Shown here: positions 1 through 11,243 of the stretch, in pieces
Position numbering within the stretch: position 1 is the stretch's first letter
Layout of the letters: each line of letters starts with the position of its first letter
Source of the DNA: Carnegiea gigantea
Lineage: Eukaryota > Streptophyta > Magnoliopsida > Caryophyllales > Cactaceae
Direction of reading: 5' to 3'
Assembly (NCBI GenBank): GCA_029747015.1
Contig: JAKOGI010001988.1
Coordinates: 82,501-146,500, forward strand
Length of the DNA: 64,000 bases
Notes under the pieces: generated by a model
The model's database searches: none
Seen by the model: only the letters and a program-made list of their open reading frames with translations
What the model was told of the DNA's origin: nothing
Made by a program: the position numbers and the translations under genes

Positions 1-189
1 GACTAGGGTTCGGAAACCACTGTGACTAACACCAACACCACATATATTTGGGACGCAAATTAGCTTCAAATGTTCCCAAATAGCCCAGGAATCGGGTCCT
101 CTAACTTGGAGTCGAGGTGGGTATTTCTCACCTCCTAAGTATTAGTAGTTTCGAAATTGTTTTAACCTTTAAGTTACAATGCATGTTAA

Positions 190-800
190 GTTTGGTTAGT
201 TTATACCTGAAAATGACTTCGGATCGTTAAATATTAGTTTAGTTGATTAATACTCGAAAGTGGCTTTGAATCAATACATGTTAATTAGCTAGTTCTCGCT
301 TGAAAAATAGCTTCGAAATGAGTTATCCATGTTTAGAATCGATTCAAGTGTATTCAATTAATGCATGCTTGAGAATTAGCTTTGAAATGAGTTATGCATG
401 TTTAAACTTGATTCAAGTGTATTCAGTTAATGCATGCCTGAGAATTAGCTTCGAAATGAGTTATGCATGTTTAGAATTGATTCAAGTATATTCAGTTAAT
501 ACCTGCCTGAAAATTAGACTTGAGTAGTAACTTCGATGTAATAAACGAACACCTTGAATCGTATTATGCTTAAGTGACTTAATTAGGCTTGAATAGTAAC
601 TTCGATGTAATAAACAAATTCCTGAATCGTATTATGCTTAAATGGCTTAATTAGGCTTGAAATGTAACTTCGAAACAATGAATGAATGCCTCGAATCGAT
701 ACTTGTCTGATTAGTTAGTTTACACCTAAACCGTGACTTCGAATTAATAAATGAACACCTCGAATCGATGTCTACCTATTTAGCTAAATCACGCTCATAG
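190..800. repeat. ~69-bp tandem repeat array
   Basis: A core similar to AGCTTCGAAATGAG recurs at 309, 378 and 447, exactly 69 bp apart. A related core, GTAACTTCGATG, recurs at 527, 596, 664 and 733, 68-69 bp apart. Weaker copies lie near 215 and 262 and decay through about 1060. Because 69 is divisible by 3, the three best copies read through as a 23-residue peptide repeat at 300-527; I regard that as a by-product of the array, not a gene. Confidence 0.8.
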
Positions 801-1613
801 CCTTGGAAATAATCTATGAATGTTTGAAACAAAACAAGAGCACCTAAGATCGAAGCAGGCTAATTTGACTAGTTCATACTTGAAAGTAACCCTTGAATGA
901 CAAGCATTCTTTAAATCGACGCATATTGAGCTAGCTAATTCATGTTTAAGAGTACTCTTTGAAACGACCTGAGAACATTTTAAGCCAATGCATGTCTAGT
1001 CGGATGGCTATGCTTTGAAAATGGCATGTTAGTTGGTTAGCTATGCGTTGAAATGACATGAACTTGGTATGCTTACCTTCTATTCACAAGTTATGAATTT
1101 AGGCTAAGTTTCATGCGTTGTGAGTTTATTTCAGTTTGTTAAGTTCTTATTTCAAGTTAATGCAATATATATGCATATATATTTATGCTTATGTATGCGA
1201 TAACGAGCTGTTGGATGGTTGCTGCTCGCTCGGTAAGCTATACGTAGCTATTTCATAAGACGTTTATGATAATATGTTGTGATTATCGAATTAAAAACCG
1301 AGATGGTAGTTGGACGGTTTGAGGTAGAATTATGAGTGGTTCGAGGTCCTGTGGTCGGTTGCTATGTGAGGAGGGAGATTGGGTTGTAATTATCGCAATC
1401 GTGTGGATTGCGAGGCCATGTGTGGCTCATGTTGCTGAGTTGAATTATGCAGTGTTTGAATGTGTACATGTGCACCCCTACCCTTTCTATATCATTAAGT
1501 TTGATTACTTGCATAAGGGTGAGTTTTGAAAAAGAAGAATGTCATGTTTTGAAATGATAGTAGCTATAATTATTAGTGCATGATAGCCTATTTTAACTAA
1601 ATGAATACAGTTT

Positions 1614-1796
1614 TGGGAGTGAACCTGCTTGAACGGAGGAATCCCTAAAGAGTTTTACAAAGGCATGAGTTGCATGATAAAGAATTTCGCTGTAAGAGGC
1701 AACAAACTTATTAGTCATTATGATCAGTTTAAATGGCTAAGATAAGTACTTAGGGACAATAAATGGGAGTGAACTTGCTTGAACGGGGGAATCCCT
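1614..1796. repeat. Direct repeat pair, 150 bp apart
   Basis: A ~33-bp segment containing CTTGAACGG and GGAATCCCTA occurs at 1614-1646 and again at 1764-1796 with two differences. The spacing is 150 bp. It lies inside the LTR-like block and resembles an internal duplication in an LTR. Confidence 0.6.
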
Positions 1797-3192
1797 AGCC
1801 TAGGAAGTAATCCCTAGAGACCCTGACGAGGGTTAAGGTCCAAAGTTAGTTGCCATCCCAGGAGTAAGAGCTTAGTGTGAGTTAATCTCACTGGGATTGA
1901 GTGTAGATCTCTCCCAACCAGTACTTTATGATGATCTTATGCCCAGAGTAGTTTCCTAATAAGTAAGAAAAGCAGTCGGCATTTCGCCTTTTCAAGTATT
2001 TCAGAAAGAAAGTTTTTAAAGGTCATTATGAGACCAATATGAAAGAGATTCTATGAAGAATGTGAGCCTAAAGATGCTAAGTAAAGTGTTTTCAGAAAAA
2101 GAAAAGAAAGATTTTTATGCACATCATGTGAATGAGAATCTATGTGAAGTATAAATGAAATTCCAAGCATAACATAGTCATACCCTTGTAATGCATCGGG
2201 CATATGAGTTTGAATGTGCATGTTTAGCTAATGAAAGTTTGTGGCATAATCTCTGCTTCATATGTTTAGCATCTCATATGAGTAAATTAGATAGATAAAG
2301 CATAAATCACGAATTAGATCACATAATCTATGAAAAAAAGTTCTGTGCTTAGCCTTGTTGCTTGCTTAAGTGTTTGGCTGCCTGTTAGTAAAGAAGTTTG
2401 GTCATTTAGAGACCTAGAAATGTGTTTGAATGGTTAAAGTAAAGTTTATGGTTAGTAATATTTCCATAAGAATTTCGTGAATGCCTAGTACGATAGTAAA
2501 GTATGAATACGTGATATGTGACTATTAAAGATATTATTGTCTGCAACGGTTTTGGTTTTTAAGGGGGGTCGGGGGACACTCACTGAGCGTGTGGTTGCTC
2601 ATCCCACTACTCTTTCTCCCTTTTCCCCAGGTTCCCTTTGTGACAAGTGAAAGTCAAGCCAGTTATGCGGAGTTGAAGTTTACCCCTGATTGAAAAAGAG
2701 TTATGTGTGCTATATAGAAGTAGGTTCACGAGTTTAACGATGTAATATAACGTATTCCTAGTTTGTAATTATTGTAAACTAAGTTTTCTAATTCATATAA
2801 TGCATGTTGTTTATGAGTCGCTCTGTATGGCTGTATGAGCCAACCGTCTGATTAGTTAGATGTCTTCACTTGAAATTGGCTATATTTGGGATGTAAACCC
2901 CAGTATTCCAGTTGTGTAGACCGTTGAGTTGTATCTTTTACTCTTCCTGTATTAATGAACTATTCTGTTTGGTGTACTCCGAGCGGGTGGCTCGTTGAGT
3001 TATGAACTCCGACGTGTGGCCATTGAGCTTCTAAATGTCTTACGCTTCTGATGATTTGCAGGGGTTTATTGTAAGGCTTTTAGCCTGGAAATGGTTAGTT
3101 TTCAGGGGAAACTCTGTCCGTTTCGCCCCGCGATTTAAACAGAAAGTTAAGAAAACGTAACGCTCCTAGAACTAGGAGGTGGGGGTGTTACA

Positions 3193-3599
3193 AAACAACA
3201 TATATATCGCGTTACTGCACTATACATGGTAACATACCCACACATACTATACACAACCATTGCCCTTTGACACCACATACCAAAATGACCGCACACACAA
3301 CATATAGTGGGGTTTATTATGTAGGTACTTGTTTTGTTCATAAGGTGGACATAGACGACGTTGCTTTTCTCACTGTCTACATTCAAATCCCACTGCACCC
3401 CCCTCATGGTGCTGTTGTCTTTTGCTAATATTGTTCACTTGGGCGCCGCAACTGTCAACTCTGACTATTTATTTGTGTTGCAACATCTTCCCACCTACCG
3501 TTGACGCCTCTCGATTGATATACAAATATGTGTACTGTATCATGACTAAACGTTTAACCACGTAATCCATATATGAACACAGGGTGTGACCGAGAACCC
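3193..3599. other. No gene seen
   Basis: AC-rich stretch after the LTR-like terminus. Short open frames exist on both strands but show no recognisable domain. Nothing else is supportable. Confidence 0.5.
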
Positions 3600-4220
3600 A
3601 CTTTTCCACTCTCGCAATTGGGTGGTGGTCCCTCACATTCTTTATACCCTCTACAAGAATCAGTGTTCAGTGTGTCAGCTCCCTATGGGTTTACCGGTTG
3701 CAGAGAATGCTTTACCACGGTTAAAATCTCTCCGGTCATCGGTAAACGAGTGAAGTGACCTTCCAGCGCTGAACATGCAAAACTTCAACATTAAATTTAA
3801 AATAGGGGTTAGGTTGTGGCCAAAGCTGAGAAGCCGGTATTAGTATATTACAAACACCCGGGATTGCAGTCTGCTAGTTATCCATGGGTTTACAGGTTGT
3901 GGAGCATGGTTTACCACGGTGAACATTAGTCTTCGGATCAGTAAACATGGCAGGTCACTTACCCCTAATGAATATGCAACAACTTACTTGAATATTAAAA
4001 TACAAACACGGGGTAGGGGTGTGGTCACACCTGACTACCCACTATAAGTACAATATAAACAACCAGGGTTGCAGTCTGTCAGTTACCCATGGATTTACCG
4101 ATTGCAGAGCATAGTTTGCTGTGGTGAACATTTGTCTCCTATTCGGTAAACATGCTAGAACTGAACATGCAAAACTAAATTTCATCATTACAATACAAGC
4201 AGGGGTGGGGGTGGGGTCAC
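3600..4220. repeat. ~200-bp tandem repeat, three degenerate copies
   Basis: A block reading approximately CCATGGGTTTACCGGTTGCAG, then GGTGAACATT and CGGTAAACATG, occurs around 3683, 3882 and 4087, spaced about 199 and 205 bp. Each copy is preceded by a GGGGTNGGGGTGTGGTCAC-type segment, and a fourth unit begins near 4203. Copies are clearly diverged. The array abuts the MULE relic at 4217-5062 and may be subterminal repeat DNA of that element, which is inference. Confidence 0.7.
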
Positions 4221-5062
4221 AGTTGATAATCTAGTAGGAGCACAAACCCAAGCGTATACCATAGTTTCAAATGATGTCTGAACCATGTCCGGGTTGCGAG
4301 GATGAGCTTTTCTGTCACTTGCGGATAACTGTAGAATGCAACATTATGTGCTTCAATGGCCTGGAACGTACGAACCATCCAACAAATCTTTAACCTCCAT
4401 AACATTTAGCTATGTCATTCATCATACTAGTGTTCACATGTTATCCACCTTTTCAGACCTGCTCCCTTACGACCCTCTTGGACCATATTATCCATATCCC
4501 TGCCGTTTCTCCCACAAACGACGCCATGATTGCAGCTCCACGTTTCCTTTTGTGCGCGCCTCTTTGGCCCATCACGGTCGTCCACATACAAATGCTCGTG
4601 CTCATCATTCCCCTTCAAAAAGATCCTCAAATCACCAGCCCCCTCTAATTCCATTACCATCCCTCGGTCGTACTTTAAACTGTACTATAATTTATGCACA
4701 GTCAAAACATTGCTAGTAATCTCACTCACCATTCTTCGCACCTCCTCCAACCCCACACCCTCTTTGAGCACGATACACTTTGTCTAACCCTCCACATATG
4801 TTACTTTTCCACCTCCACCATCGTCCAACTTGCCCACAATAACACATACACAACCACCTCTCTTCCAACACCATTGCCTCTCAGAGTAACACCATCCCCA
4901 TCCATTTTTACCATACGTCGTAACACCGACTACCGTACCACTGTATCGGTCAATAACCTTCCCAATTACCCTGCACATCAAACAATAATAGTTTCTGGTC
5001 AGTGCAACCAATACTGCATCCTCCACAACACACAAGTACATAATAGGAGTCCCAAATACCAT
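4217..5062 (-). pseudogene. MULE transposase N-terminal region (PB1-like), degenerate
   Basis: Minus-strand frames 5062-4784, 4660-4427 and 4405-4217 read as consecutive pieces of one protein separated by stops. The pieces contain GKVTYVEG, then CIVLKEGVGLEEVRRMVSEI, YSLKYDRGM and FLKGNDEHEHLYVDD. This order matches the PB1-like N-terminal domain of plant Mutator-like transposases as I know it. One stop (HKL*YSLKY) sits where Trp is usual. No MULE catalytic domain or SWIM zinc finger follows; the sequence runs into the 200-bp repeat instead. Assignment rests on motif memory, not a search. Confidence 0.5.
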
Positions 5063-6007
5063 TGCTCTCTGTTTACTTATTCAGTACACTATGTTTACCA
5101 TAGTGAACCCCACATTTTCCCTGGTTGAATAGTGCGCCCTTCTCATCAATGTCATTGTCAACTACATCATCTTTCTTTTATCACAATAACACCCTATCCC
5201 ACCCTCCAACAAGGCCACCCATGCAATTGGGTTTTCAGTCAATAATATTAATGATACCCTAGTAAATGGTGACTAACAACATGGCACACATGTTATCCCA
5301 AATATTTACCCTTCCTACACCCCAAGTCATTCACCAAATCCCATTCCACATACCAAAATCGTAAATTTCAAATAATATTTAACATACCGTATGTTTACCA
5401 CTCTGCTTGAAGGCGTCTACCAACGTCAGACGCCCAAATCCTTCCACCTCCGACTTCACGGCTGACCTCCAATGTCAGGTTTCCACCATCACCAAACACT
5501 GCAAGCTCACTTCCAGCCTCGCTCTGCACTTTCGCTCACCTACAGGTACACACCTTGTCTCACCCTCTTCTCTCACAACCAAGCTGCCTTGAACAATTTG
5601 GGGCTAGATTTCCCTCAATTTTGATGTACAATTGCTCACTATTACAGGATTTATGAGTAGATTCAACTTTGGAGAGAGATTGAGAGAGAGATAGAGTGCA
5701 TCAATGAACTAGGTACAAACCCTTGTTTTTTCGCCTTGCATTTGATGCCTGTTGATTCTTCCAGATTTGGGTGGAGAGAGAAAGTGAGGATATAAGGTAG
5801 AAGGGGGAAGGTGGGATCTTTTCATTGAGGGTATTGTCGTCATTTTGCTTCACATTGCCTTTTCCCCTATTTGCTTTTCCCTCCAAAATCAACACTGATT
5901 TGTTGCCCCAAAAAAATGGGTTTGTTGCATGCCAGTTGAAGCATGACCCATTTGTAAATTTCCTTGGAAACATCTATGCGCAGCGTTAGAGCATCCATAA
6001 TAGTTTT
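5063..6007. other. No gene seen; short GA-rich tract
   Basis: Contains short open frames with no recognisable domain and a purine-rich GAGAGAGATTGAGAGAGAGA tract near 5673-5695. The sequence up to about 5600 may be upstream DNA of the adjacent minus-strand MULE. 5985-6007 has a GAGCATCCATAATAG stretch, a motif common at MITE ends. Confidence 0.4.
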
Positions 6008-7160
6008 TAGACCTGTCAATTCGGGTGGGCGGGTCAAATACGGATTGGGTGTAATTGGATTCGGGTAAAATATGAGTCGGGTGTATTTCGGGTTCGCGTA
6101 AAATACGGGTGGGTGTGTTTTGGTTTTACAGGTTTCAGATCAACCCAACGGGTTTGAAACGCCTTTTTAGTGAATTATTTCTTTTTTGGTCAAAATCAAA
6201 AAATTGGCATATTTATTACTTAAAATTATCTGTATTTAATGAACAAGCATTGTAATTGTAATTTTTTCAAAGAACATTAAAAATATCCAAACTTTTCAAT
6301 ATGATATATGAAATTCATGTACAGGTGGACAATGAGTCATGTTTGAATGGGTTGGCCTGTATATTAAAATATTAATAATTGGTCAGGTCATTCATAGGTC
6401 AGTCGATCTAAAGTATATAAACAAGTCGAAGCTGTTCAACCTATTAATAGCCCGTTTAATAATTTGATGTTTCGTTAATTAACTAACATTACCTAATTAG
6501 GCATGTTTTATTAGTACGCCGATCCTAACACGAACACAAGTTGGTCTGTTGCCCAACATTGTATCAGATTTGAGACTAATTAGAAGGAATTCAAATGAAA
6601 AAATATTATCTACGCACAAATTATTATAATGATCTATTAATTCTAAAATCAAAATTTTAGATTATTATAGAATAATCTTATTTAAAATGCGATGAGACAT
6701 ATTCATTTTACCAAGAATTTAATGGTATGACTCGCACATTTCAATACTTATCTAATTCTAAATTATTTTTCTTAATACTAGAATTGTTTCATGGCCATTT
6801 TCTAAAATTGTACCATTTATGAGTTGTATATGACATTGTTTTATAGGAAAAAACGGGAACCATTGTCTTATTTGCGAAGGGATGTGATAATGGTATAACA
6901 TCTCTCTAAACAATTCATTATAATGAAAAACTATTATCGTTAAGAGGAAAAAATTAAAGAAAATAAAAAGTAAGTGTATAATATTTGGGTCGAGCGGGTG
7001 GGTTCGGGTTCGGGTTCGGGTCGGGTTTGACCCAAAAATTTACGGATTTTTCAGGTTCGGTTTATTTCGGGTTCAGGTCGAGAAAATCGTATTCAGAACT
7101 CAAAACTTTCGGGCGGGCTTGGGTCGGGTTCTCGGGTCGGATCAATTTTTGCCTGATCTA
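6008..7160. mobile_element. Non-autonomous hAT-type element, G-rich ends
   Basis: Imperfect terminal inverted repeats: the left end starts TAGACCTGTCAA, and the right end read inward is TAGATCAGGCAA (8 of 12). It is flanked by an 8-bp duplication, ATAGTTTT (6000-6007) and ATAGTTGT (7161-7168), 7 of 8 matching. An 8-bp duplication and TA-starting termini fit hAT. Both ends are packed with degenerate CGGGT(T/C)CGGGT units; the middle is AT-rich and non-coding. No transposase is present. Confidence 0.6.
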
Positions 7161-7176
7161 ATAGTTGTCATTCTAA

Positions 7177-8062
7177 GGGTTCGTTTGGAAAGAAGGTAAG
7201 TTAGAGGAGTACGAGCAACAGTAAGGAGGAGTAAGGTCGTGTTTAGCAATAGTATTTTGGGTAGCATTTAGCATTTTGATTAGGTTAATATACTAATTAC
7301 TCAATTTTTAGTATTCGATAAACTAGTATTTTGACTAGTATTTTAAGTAGCATTTAACATTTTAAGTAGCGTTTTTGAAAATTTAATAGTATTAACGTTT
7401 GACATTTAAAAGTAGCATTTCATATTTTTTAGTCAAAAACTATCCTTTAAAAATTTTATCTTTGGAAATTATCTATATTCTTTTATGTCAACTTACATTG
7501 ATCCCTTAGCATAACAGCTAAATTTACCGAATATATTAGTTTGAACCACTAATCTAAACAGCTATCTGCTAACAACTAAACTAGAAGTGCTATCCACTAC
7601 CTAAACAGTTATCCGCTACATGAATCGTTATTCCCTACCTAAACAGCTAATTTTACCGAACAAGGTCTAAGAGTAAGAAAGAGTAAATAAAAGTAAGTTG
7701 TTTACTCTTATTTGAGAGTTTATGGAGAGTAATAATCAATCCCTGTTTAGAAGACTTGGAGAGTAAATAAGAGTAAGGGAAGGAATTGACACATATATCA
7801 TCCCTAAATAGATTAAAATATATTATATTCAAAATTGTAGATGTAAATATTTAAACTACTCCTTTTTTACTCCTCGTTACTTCTCTGTCCACTCTATTTT
7901 GGAGGGTGAGAAAATGGAGGATTGAGGGAAGCAAGGGAAAGAAAGAGTTACTTTCTCGAACTCCTCCTTACATTCCTTTTCTTACTTCCAAACATGGATA
8001 AAGGGGAGTACTCACTCCTCCCTTACTCCCCTTTACTCCTCATTTTCCATCCAAACGGACCC
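7177..8062. mobile_element. Tourist-like (PIF/Harbinger) MITE
   Basis: Terminal inverted repeats GGGTTCGTTTGGA (left) and TCCAAACGGACCC (right) enclose 886 bp of non-coding DNA. TAA at 7174-7176 and 8063-8065 is the 3-bp duplication characteristic of PIF/Harbinger. Both arms are rich in GAGTAAG/CTTACTC units that could fold as a hairpin. It carries a smaller MITE at about 7235-7668. Confidence 0.75.
7235..7668. mobile_element. Nested hAT-like MITE
   Basis: Left end GGTCGTGTTTAGCAA pairs imperfectly with the inverted right end AGACCTTGTTCGGTAA. Flanks AGGAGTAA (7227-7234) and AAGAGTAA (7669-7676) match at 7 of 8. The interior repeats GTAGCATTTAGCATTTT on the left and AACAGCTA-type motifs on the right. 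Exact ends are uncertain by 2-3 bp. It interrupts the Tourist-like MITE, so it is younger. Confidence 0.55.
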
Positions 8063-8094
8063 TAATTTACTCATATTTGTTCCACATTATTAGA

Positions 8095-8414
8095 TATAAA
8101 CTCTGATTGGTAAACATTTATTATCTATTAGTTATTAACTGTTAACTATTTGCATTAGCTATTAGTTGTTTGCTTTTTAAACTAGCTGTTTATGGAAGAC
8201 ATATTTGGTAAAATTTCATTGACACCCTTTTTCTAAATATATTTCTTAATTGAAAATATTTTTTTAATTTATTAGTCATCTTATTTTGTTTTAAAAAAGA
8301 ATTAAATTCATCTCTTATGTTCAAATTAACTTCATCTTTGGAACTTTATCTTCTTATTAATTTCCATAATTTGTGTTCATTAGTTATTTTCGGTACTTTT
8401 CAATTTGTATTTGC
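8095..8414. mobile_element. hAT-like MITE fragment
   Basis: AT-rich, with GATTGGTAAACATTT followed by repeated TATTAGTTATTAACTGTTA-type units and TTTGGTAAAATTTCATT. The same order of motifs is found inverted at about 54440-54755, so the two are probably one family. No clean terminal repeats or target duplication were identified. Confidence 0.4.
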
Positions 8415-8417
8415 TTA

Positions 8418-8789
8418 GGGCCTGTTCTTTTCGTTGGTAAATTGAGGTTGGTAAAAGGGTGAAATTGGTTGAAGTAGGTTGAAATTGGTATTTTTTATTG
8501 AAGTAGGTTAAAGTAGGCTGAAATAAGTTGAAGCGGGTTGAAATTGATTGAAGTTGGTTGAAGTTGGTATATTTTTATATGATGGGTTGAAGTTGGTTAA
8601 AATAGTGAGAATAAAATTTTGAAGGATGTGGGTTGAAGTTAGTTGAAGTTGGTTGAAGAAAGTTGAAGTTAGTTAAAGTTTGTATTTTTTATTGAAGTGA
8701 ATTGAAGTTCGTTGAAGTGTGTTGAAGTTGATTGAAGTGGGTTGAAGTTGGTTGAAGTTGGTAAATTGAAAAAGACTATCGAAAAGAAC
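8418..8789 (+). mobile_element. Harbinger-type MITE with GGTTGAAGT array, left part (copy A)
   Basis: Begins GGGCCTGTTCTTTTCG, preceded by TTA (8415-8417). Its interior is a degenerate array of GGTTGAAGT-like 9-10-bp units (8445-8760). It ends here at CGAAAAGAAC, while the remaining tip GGGCCC followed by TTA lies at 15851-15859. A ~7-kb insertion therefore split the element near its right terminus. Copy B is at 56698-56943 in the opposite orientation. Confidence 0.7.
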
Positions 8790-9390
8790 AAAAATTTGAT
8801 ACTTTGGTACCTCCAGTTTTAGCGTATTCACATGTTAGACCAAGTTTTGAAAATTTTAACACTTTGGTACCTCCAATTTTGGTACAAGTGACTTTTTGAT
8901 ATTTTTATTATTATTTTAGTCCTTGAATTTTTAAAAATTGCAGAAAATCCGCTGAAAAGGGTTAGCTATGTAAATAAGCTATTTTTTGGATTTTTTCAGA
9001 AAATATGCTTGATTAAGCTTCTTATAATGACTTCACTAGTATTAATTATCACAATCTACTACTTATATCTTATATATTATACTGTCTGTGGTTATAGGCC
9101 CACCATGCTTAGCAAAAATAGTTAAAACTTAATTAGAGAGTTTCGATCGTTACCTGAACTTAGTCGGTACTGGACCCTGGTGTTCCTCTAGCTTCCAGTT
9201 TACAGAGATTAATAATCTCAATCACACTTTTTTTAGATTAGGTATAGTACAGATCTGTTTCATTTCCTACCTTAGACTGTGGTCACTAATCAAGTTTTAT
9301 ATTTTAAAGGATAGTGAGACTTTAATCAAGAACTTATAATATTTGAGACATAAGGTTTGATTGAATAACATTTCCTACTGGGAAAATTCT

Positions 9391-9396
9391 TTTATT
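9391..9396 (-). terminator. Candidate poly(A) signal of the pararetrovirus
   Basis: AATAAA on the minus strand about 160 bases downstream of the TATA box at 9563-9556. In Caulimoviridae the poly(A) signal lies a short distance downstream of the transcription start, giving terminally redundant RNA; the spacing here fits that plan. Confidence 0.45.
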
Positions 9397-9555
9397 GAAA
9401 GTTTGAAAGTGGATGTATTACAATGAAAAGCTTGAAGATGGACTTAAAGCTAAGATCATTAGAGATCCTTACTCATAGAGAAATAGAGAATCTCGACTTC
9501 TCTTTTACTCAAATATACTCAAATGACAATGTCCCTTCTCATCACTCAACCTCTC

Positions 9556-9563
9556 CTTTTATA
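9556..9563 (-). promoter_or_regulatory. Candidate pararetroviral TATA box
   Basis: TATAAAAG on the minus strand in the context CCTCTATAAAAGGAGAGG, downstream of the viral coding region. An ACACGTGT G-box-like palindrome lies upstream at about 9676 on the same strand. Position and arrangement resemble the full-length RNA promoter of plant pararetroviruses. Activity in the plant is unknown. Confidence 0.5.
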
Positions 9564-9729
9564 GAGGGGTGGGGGTGCATAGGATGTCATAATGACTACA
9601 GTACACAATGATTTTTCATATGGCTACAGTACACACTGATGGTTATGGTACAGTGCTTTATTTTATAGACTAGACACGTGTCAAAATAGTGCAATAATAA
9701 AGCAACTACTTTTAAGAACTTTTAATGAT

Positions 9730-10768
9730 GACAAGTCTAGTTATCATTATTCAGATTCTGCATGCCTTCATCTCCAATTATCTCTTCCAGACCATCATTA
9801 TCTGGATAATTATCAGGATCTTCATCAAGTTGTTTAAGATGCTTTTGATCCTATTTCTTAAATAATTCAAGAAGATATTTCTTTCCTTTCTTTGATAAGA
9901 ACTTTTTAACTCCAACATCAAAGAGATAATCAAAGATATCTTCTAAAACTGCTCCTTCCACCTTCATGTATTCTTTAAACTCATTGTCATAGGCGAAAGT
10001 AGTGTTTCCATAATGGACTAACGTTTTTTCTTGTTAAATATTTACCAACATTGATGATAAATGTTGTAACAACTAATGACTCTTACTAAAGTATGATCAG
10101 TAACTGATTCTCGTCTTTTAGGAAACCATTCTTGTCATTGATCATAGGGATTGTCGTAATCAATAATCTGAACAAGATAATGGGCTTGTTTATCTTTTCC
10201 ATTTTCATATTCGATTAGTGCACTATGTACCTCCAAATTTAGGTATCTGCTAAATAGAATTTTTGTTGGACCATCAGGAGATGTAAGAATCCAATAGATC
10301 CTTCGAAACATGCATTGCTGAAATTTAGTGAGTGTTGAGAAAAATGGGAACTTTAGATATGGGATTTCTATAAAGTAAAGTACTATTCTGTATTCCCAGG
10401 CTTTAATGACGGGATCATTTGGAGAGATTGAATTTGTTGGGAAACTAACACCACCAACTCCAGTTTTATCGAGAAAGTAGATCGTTGTACTCCAAGACTC
10501 CCAAATATCATAGGAATAATTATGATAATTGTCAATGCAGGTTGCGTATCACTCATTGAACCATTTTTTTTTGAACATGAGAACTTATTTTTTCTTGGGT
10601 ATCATAAGGACATCTAAGGTAATTAACTTGTAACTCTAGACGGAAAAATCTTCGGACTGTTAGATAGGCTGAAGATAATAGAGCAAAACGTGATATATTT
10701 TTTATATAAGATTCCAAAATATCAATAAGGACTTTACTATGAGTAACTCGTTCTAGGAGTAATGGCAT
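9730..10768 (-). pseudogene. Pararetrovirus downstream ORF (transactivator position), degenerate
   Basis: Begins with an open stretch at 10768-10553 and continues in shifting frames to an acidic tail near 9740 rich in Asp, Glu and Asn. It follows the RNase H region and precedes the promoter, where cavemo-/solendo-/caulimovirus genomes encode the inclusion-body/transactivator protein. I see no motif that proves this identity; position is the main argument. Several stops and frame changes break it. Confidence 0.4.
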
Positions 10769-10925
10769 CTCATTTTGGATTTCCTCCTTTTCCTGTAGGA
10801 TTTCTGCTCAGATGATCATCATTGGCAAATTCTCGAGTTAAACTGTTTGTCAGAGAGTTCTTCGATCCCTGTGTATATTCAATAGAGAAGGAAAATTAGT
10901 TAAATCATAATTGCCAACGCATGAG

Positions 10926-11243
10926 TCACTCTTGTGCTTGTATATTTGATAAATTCTTTTTTACAAAATCAAGTATTCCTTTGCAATTAGTTCGAATAAG
11001 AAAAGGTTTTAGGGCTAAAAAGATTAAGAATTTTTTAATTCCCCTTATGGATGTAAGGATTTCCTTTTTCATTGTGGGATAGTTGCATTCTGCATTATTA
11101 AAACTTCCATTGCAATGTTTGCCAAGTTTTTCTCCTTCTTTGATTTTGAGTACCACACTCCAGTGCTCATTACTGGCATTTGTTTCAAGAATTAAATCAT
11201 CTCCCTCATTAGGCAAATCAAGAATAGGAAGATTTTTACACAT
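10926..11243 (-). pseudogene. Pararetrovirus RNase H domain
   Basis: Frame of 105 residues containing LILETNASNEHWSVVL and YPTMKKEIL, matching the RNase H fold of Caulimoviridae and Ty3/gypsy polymerases. The Asn in ETNAS stands where the catalytic Asp (TDAS) is expected, so the enzyme would be inactive. It lies downstream of the RT at 11501-11815 with a frameshifted, unreadable gap between them (11244-11500). Confidence 0.75.

Larger units (their letters stand above)
1..3192 (+). repeat. Putative long LTR (3' part), Ty3/gypsy-like
   Basis: About 3.2 kb with no convincing ORF. It ends in GGGGGTGTTACA at 3192, a terminus typical of plant Ty3/gypsy LTRs, which often begin TGTAACACC and end GGTGTTACA. 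The stretch contains tandem and direct repeats and a pyrimidine-rich tract near 2610-2640. No primer-binding site follows 3192, so if this is an LTR it is a 3' or solo LTR whose left end lies outside the window. No second copy is present here to confirm the borders; the family assignment is inference. Confidence 0.4.

Noticed and set aside
300..527. 75-residue frame with 23-residue repeats
   Set aside because: It follows from a 69-bp tandem repeat, a multiple of three; no start context, no domain, and the array continues out of frame.
4336..5128. Plus-strand frames rich in His, Pro and Ser
   Set aside because: They are the antisense of the minus-strand MULE-like pieces, which carry recognisable motifs.
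9423..9611. 62-residue plus-strand frame over the viral promoter region
   Set aside because: No domain, and it overlaps the better supported minus-strand TATA box and leader.
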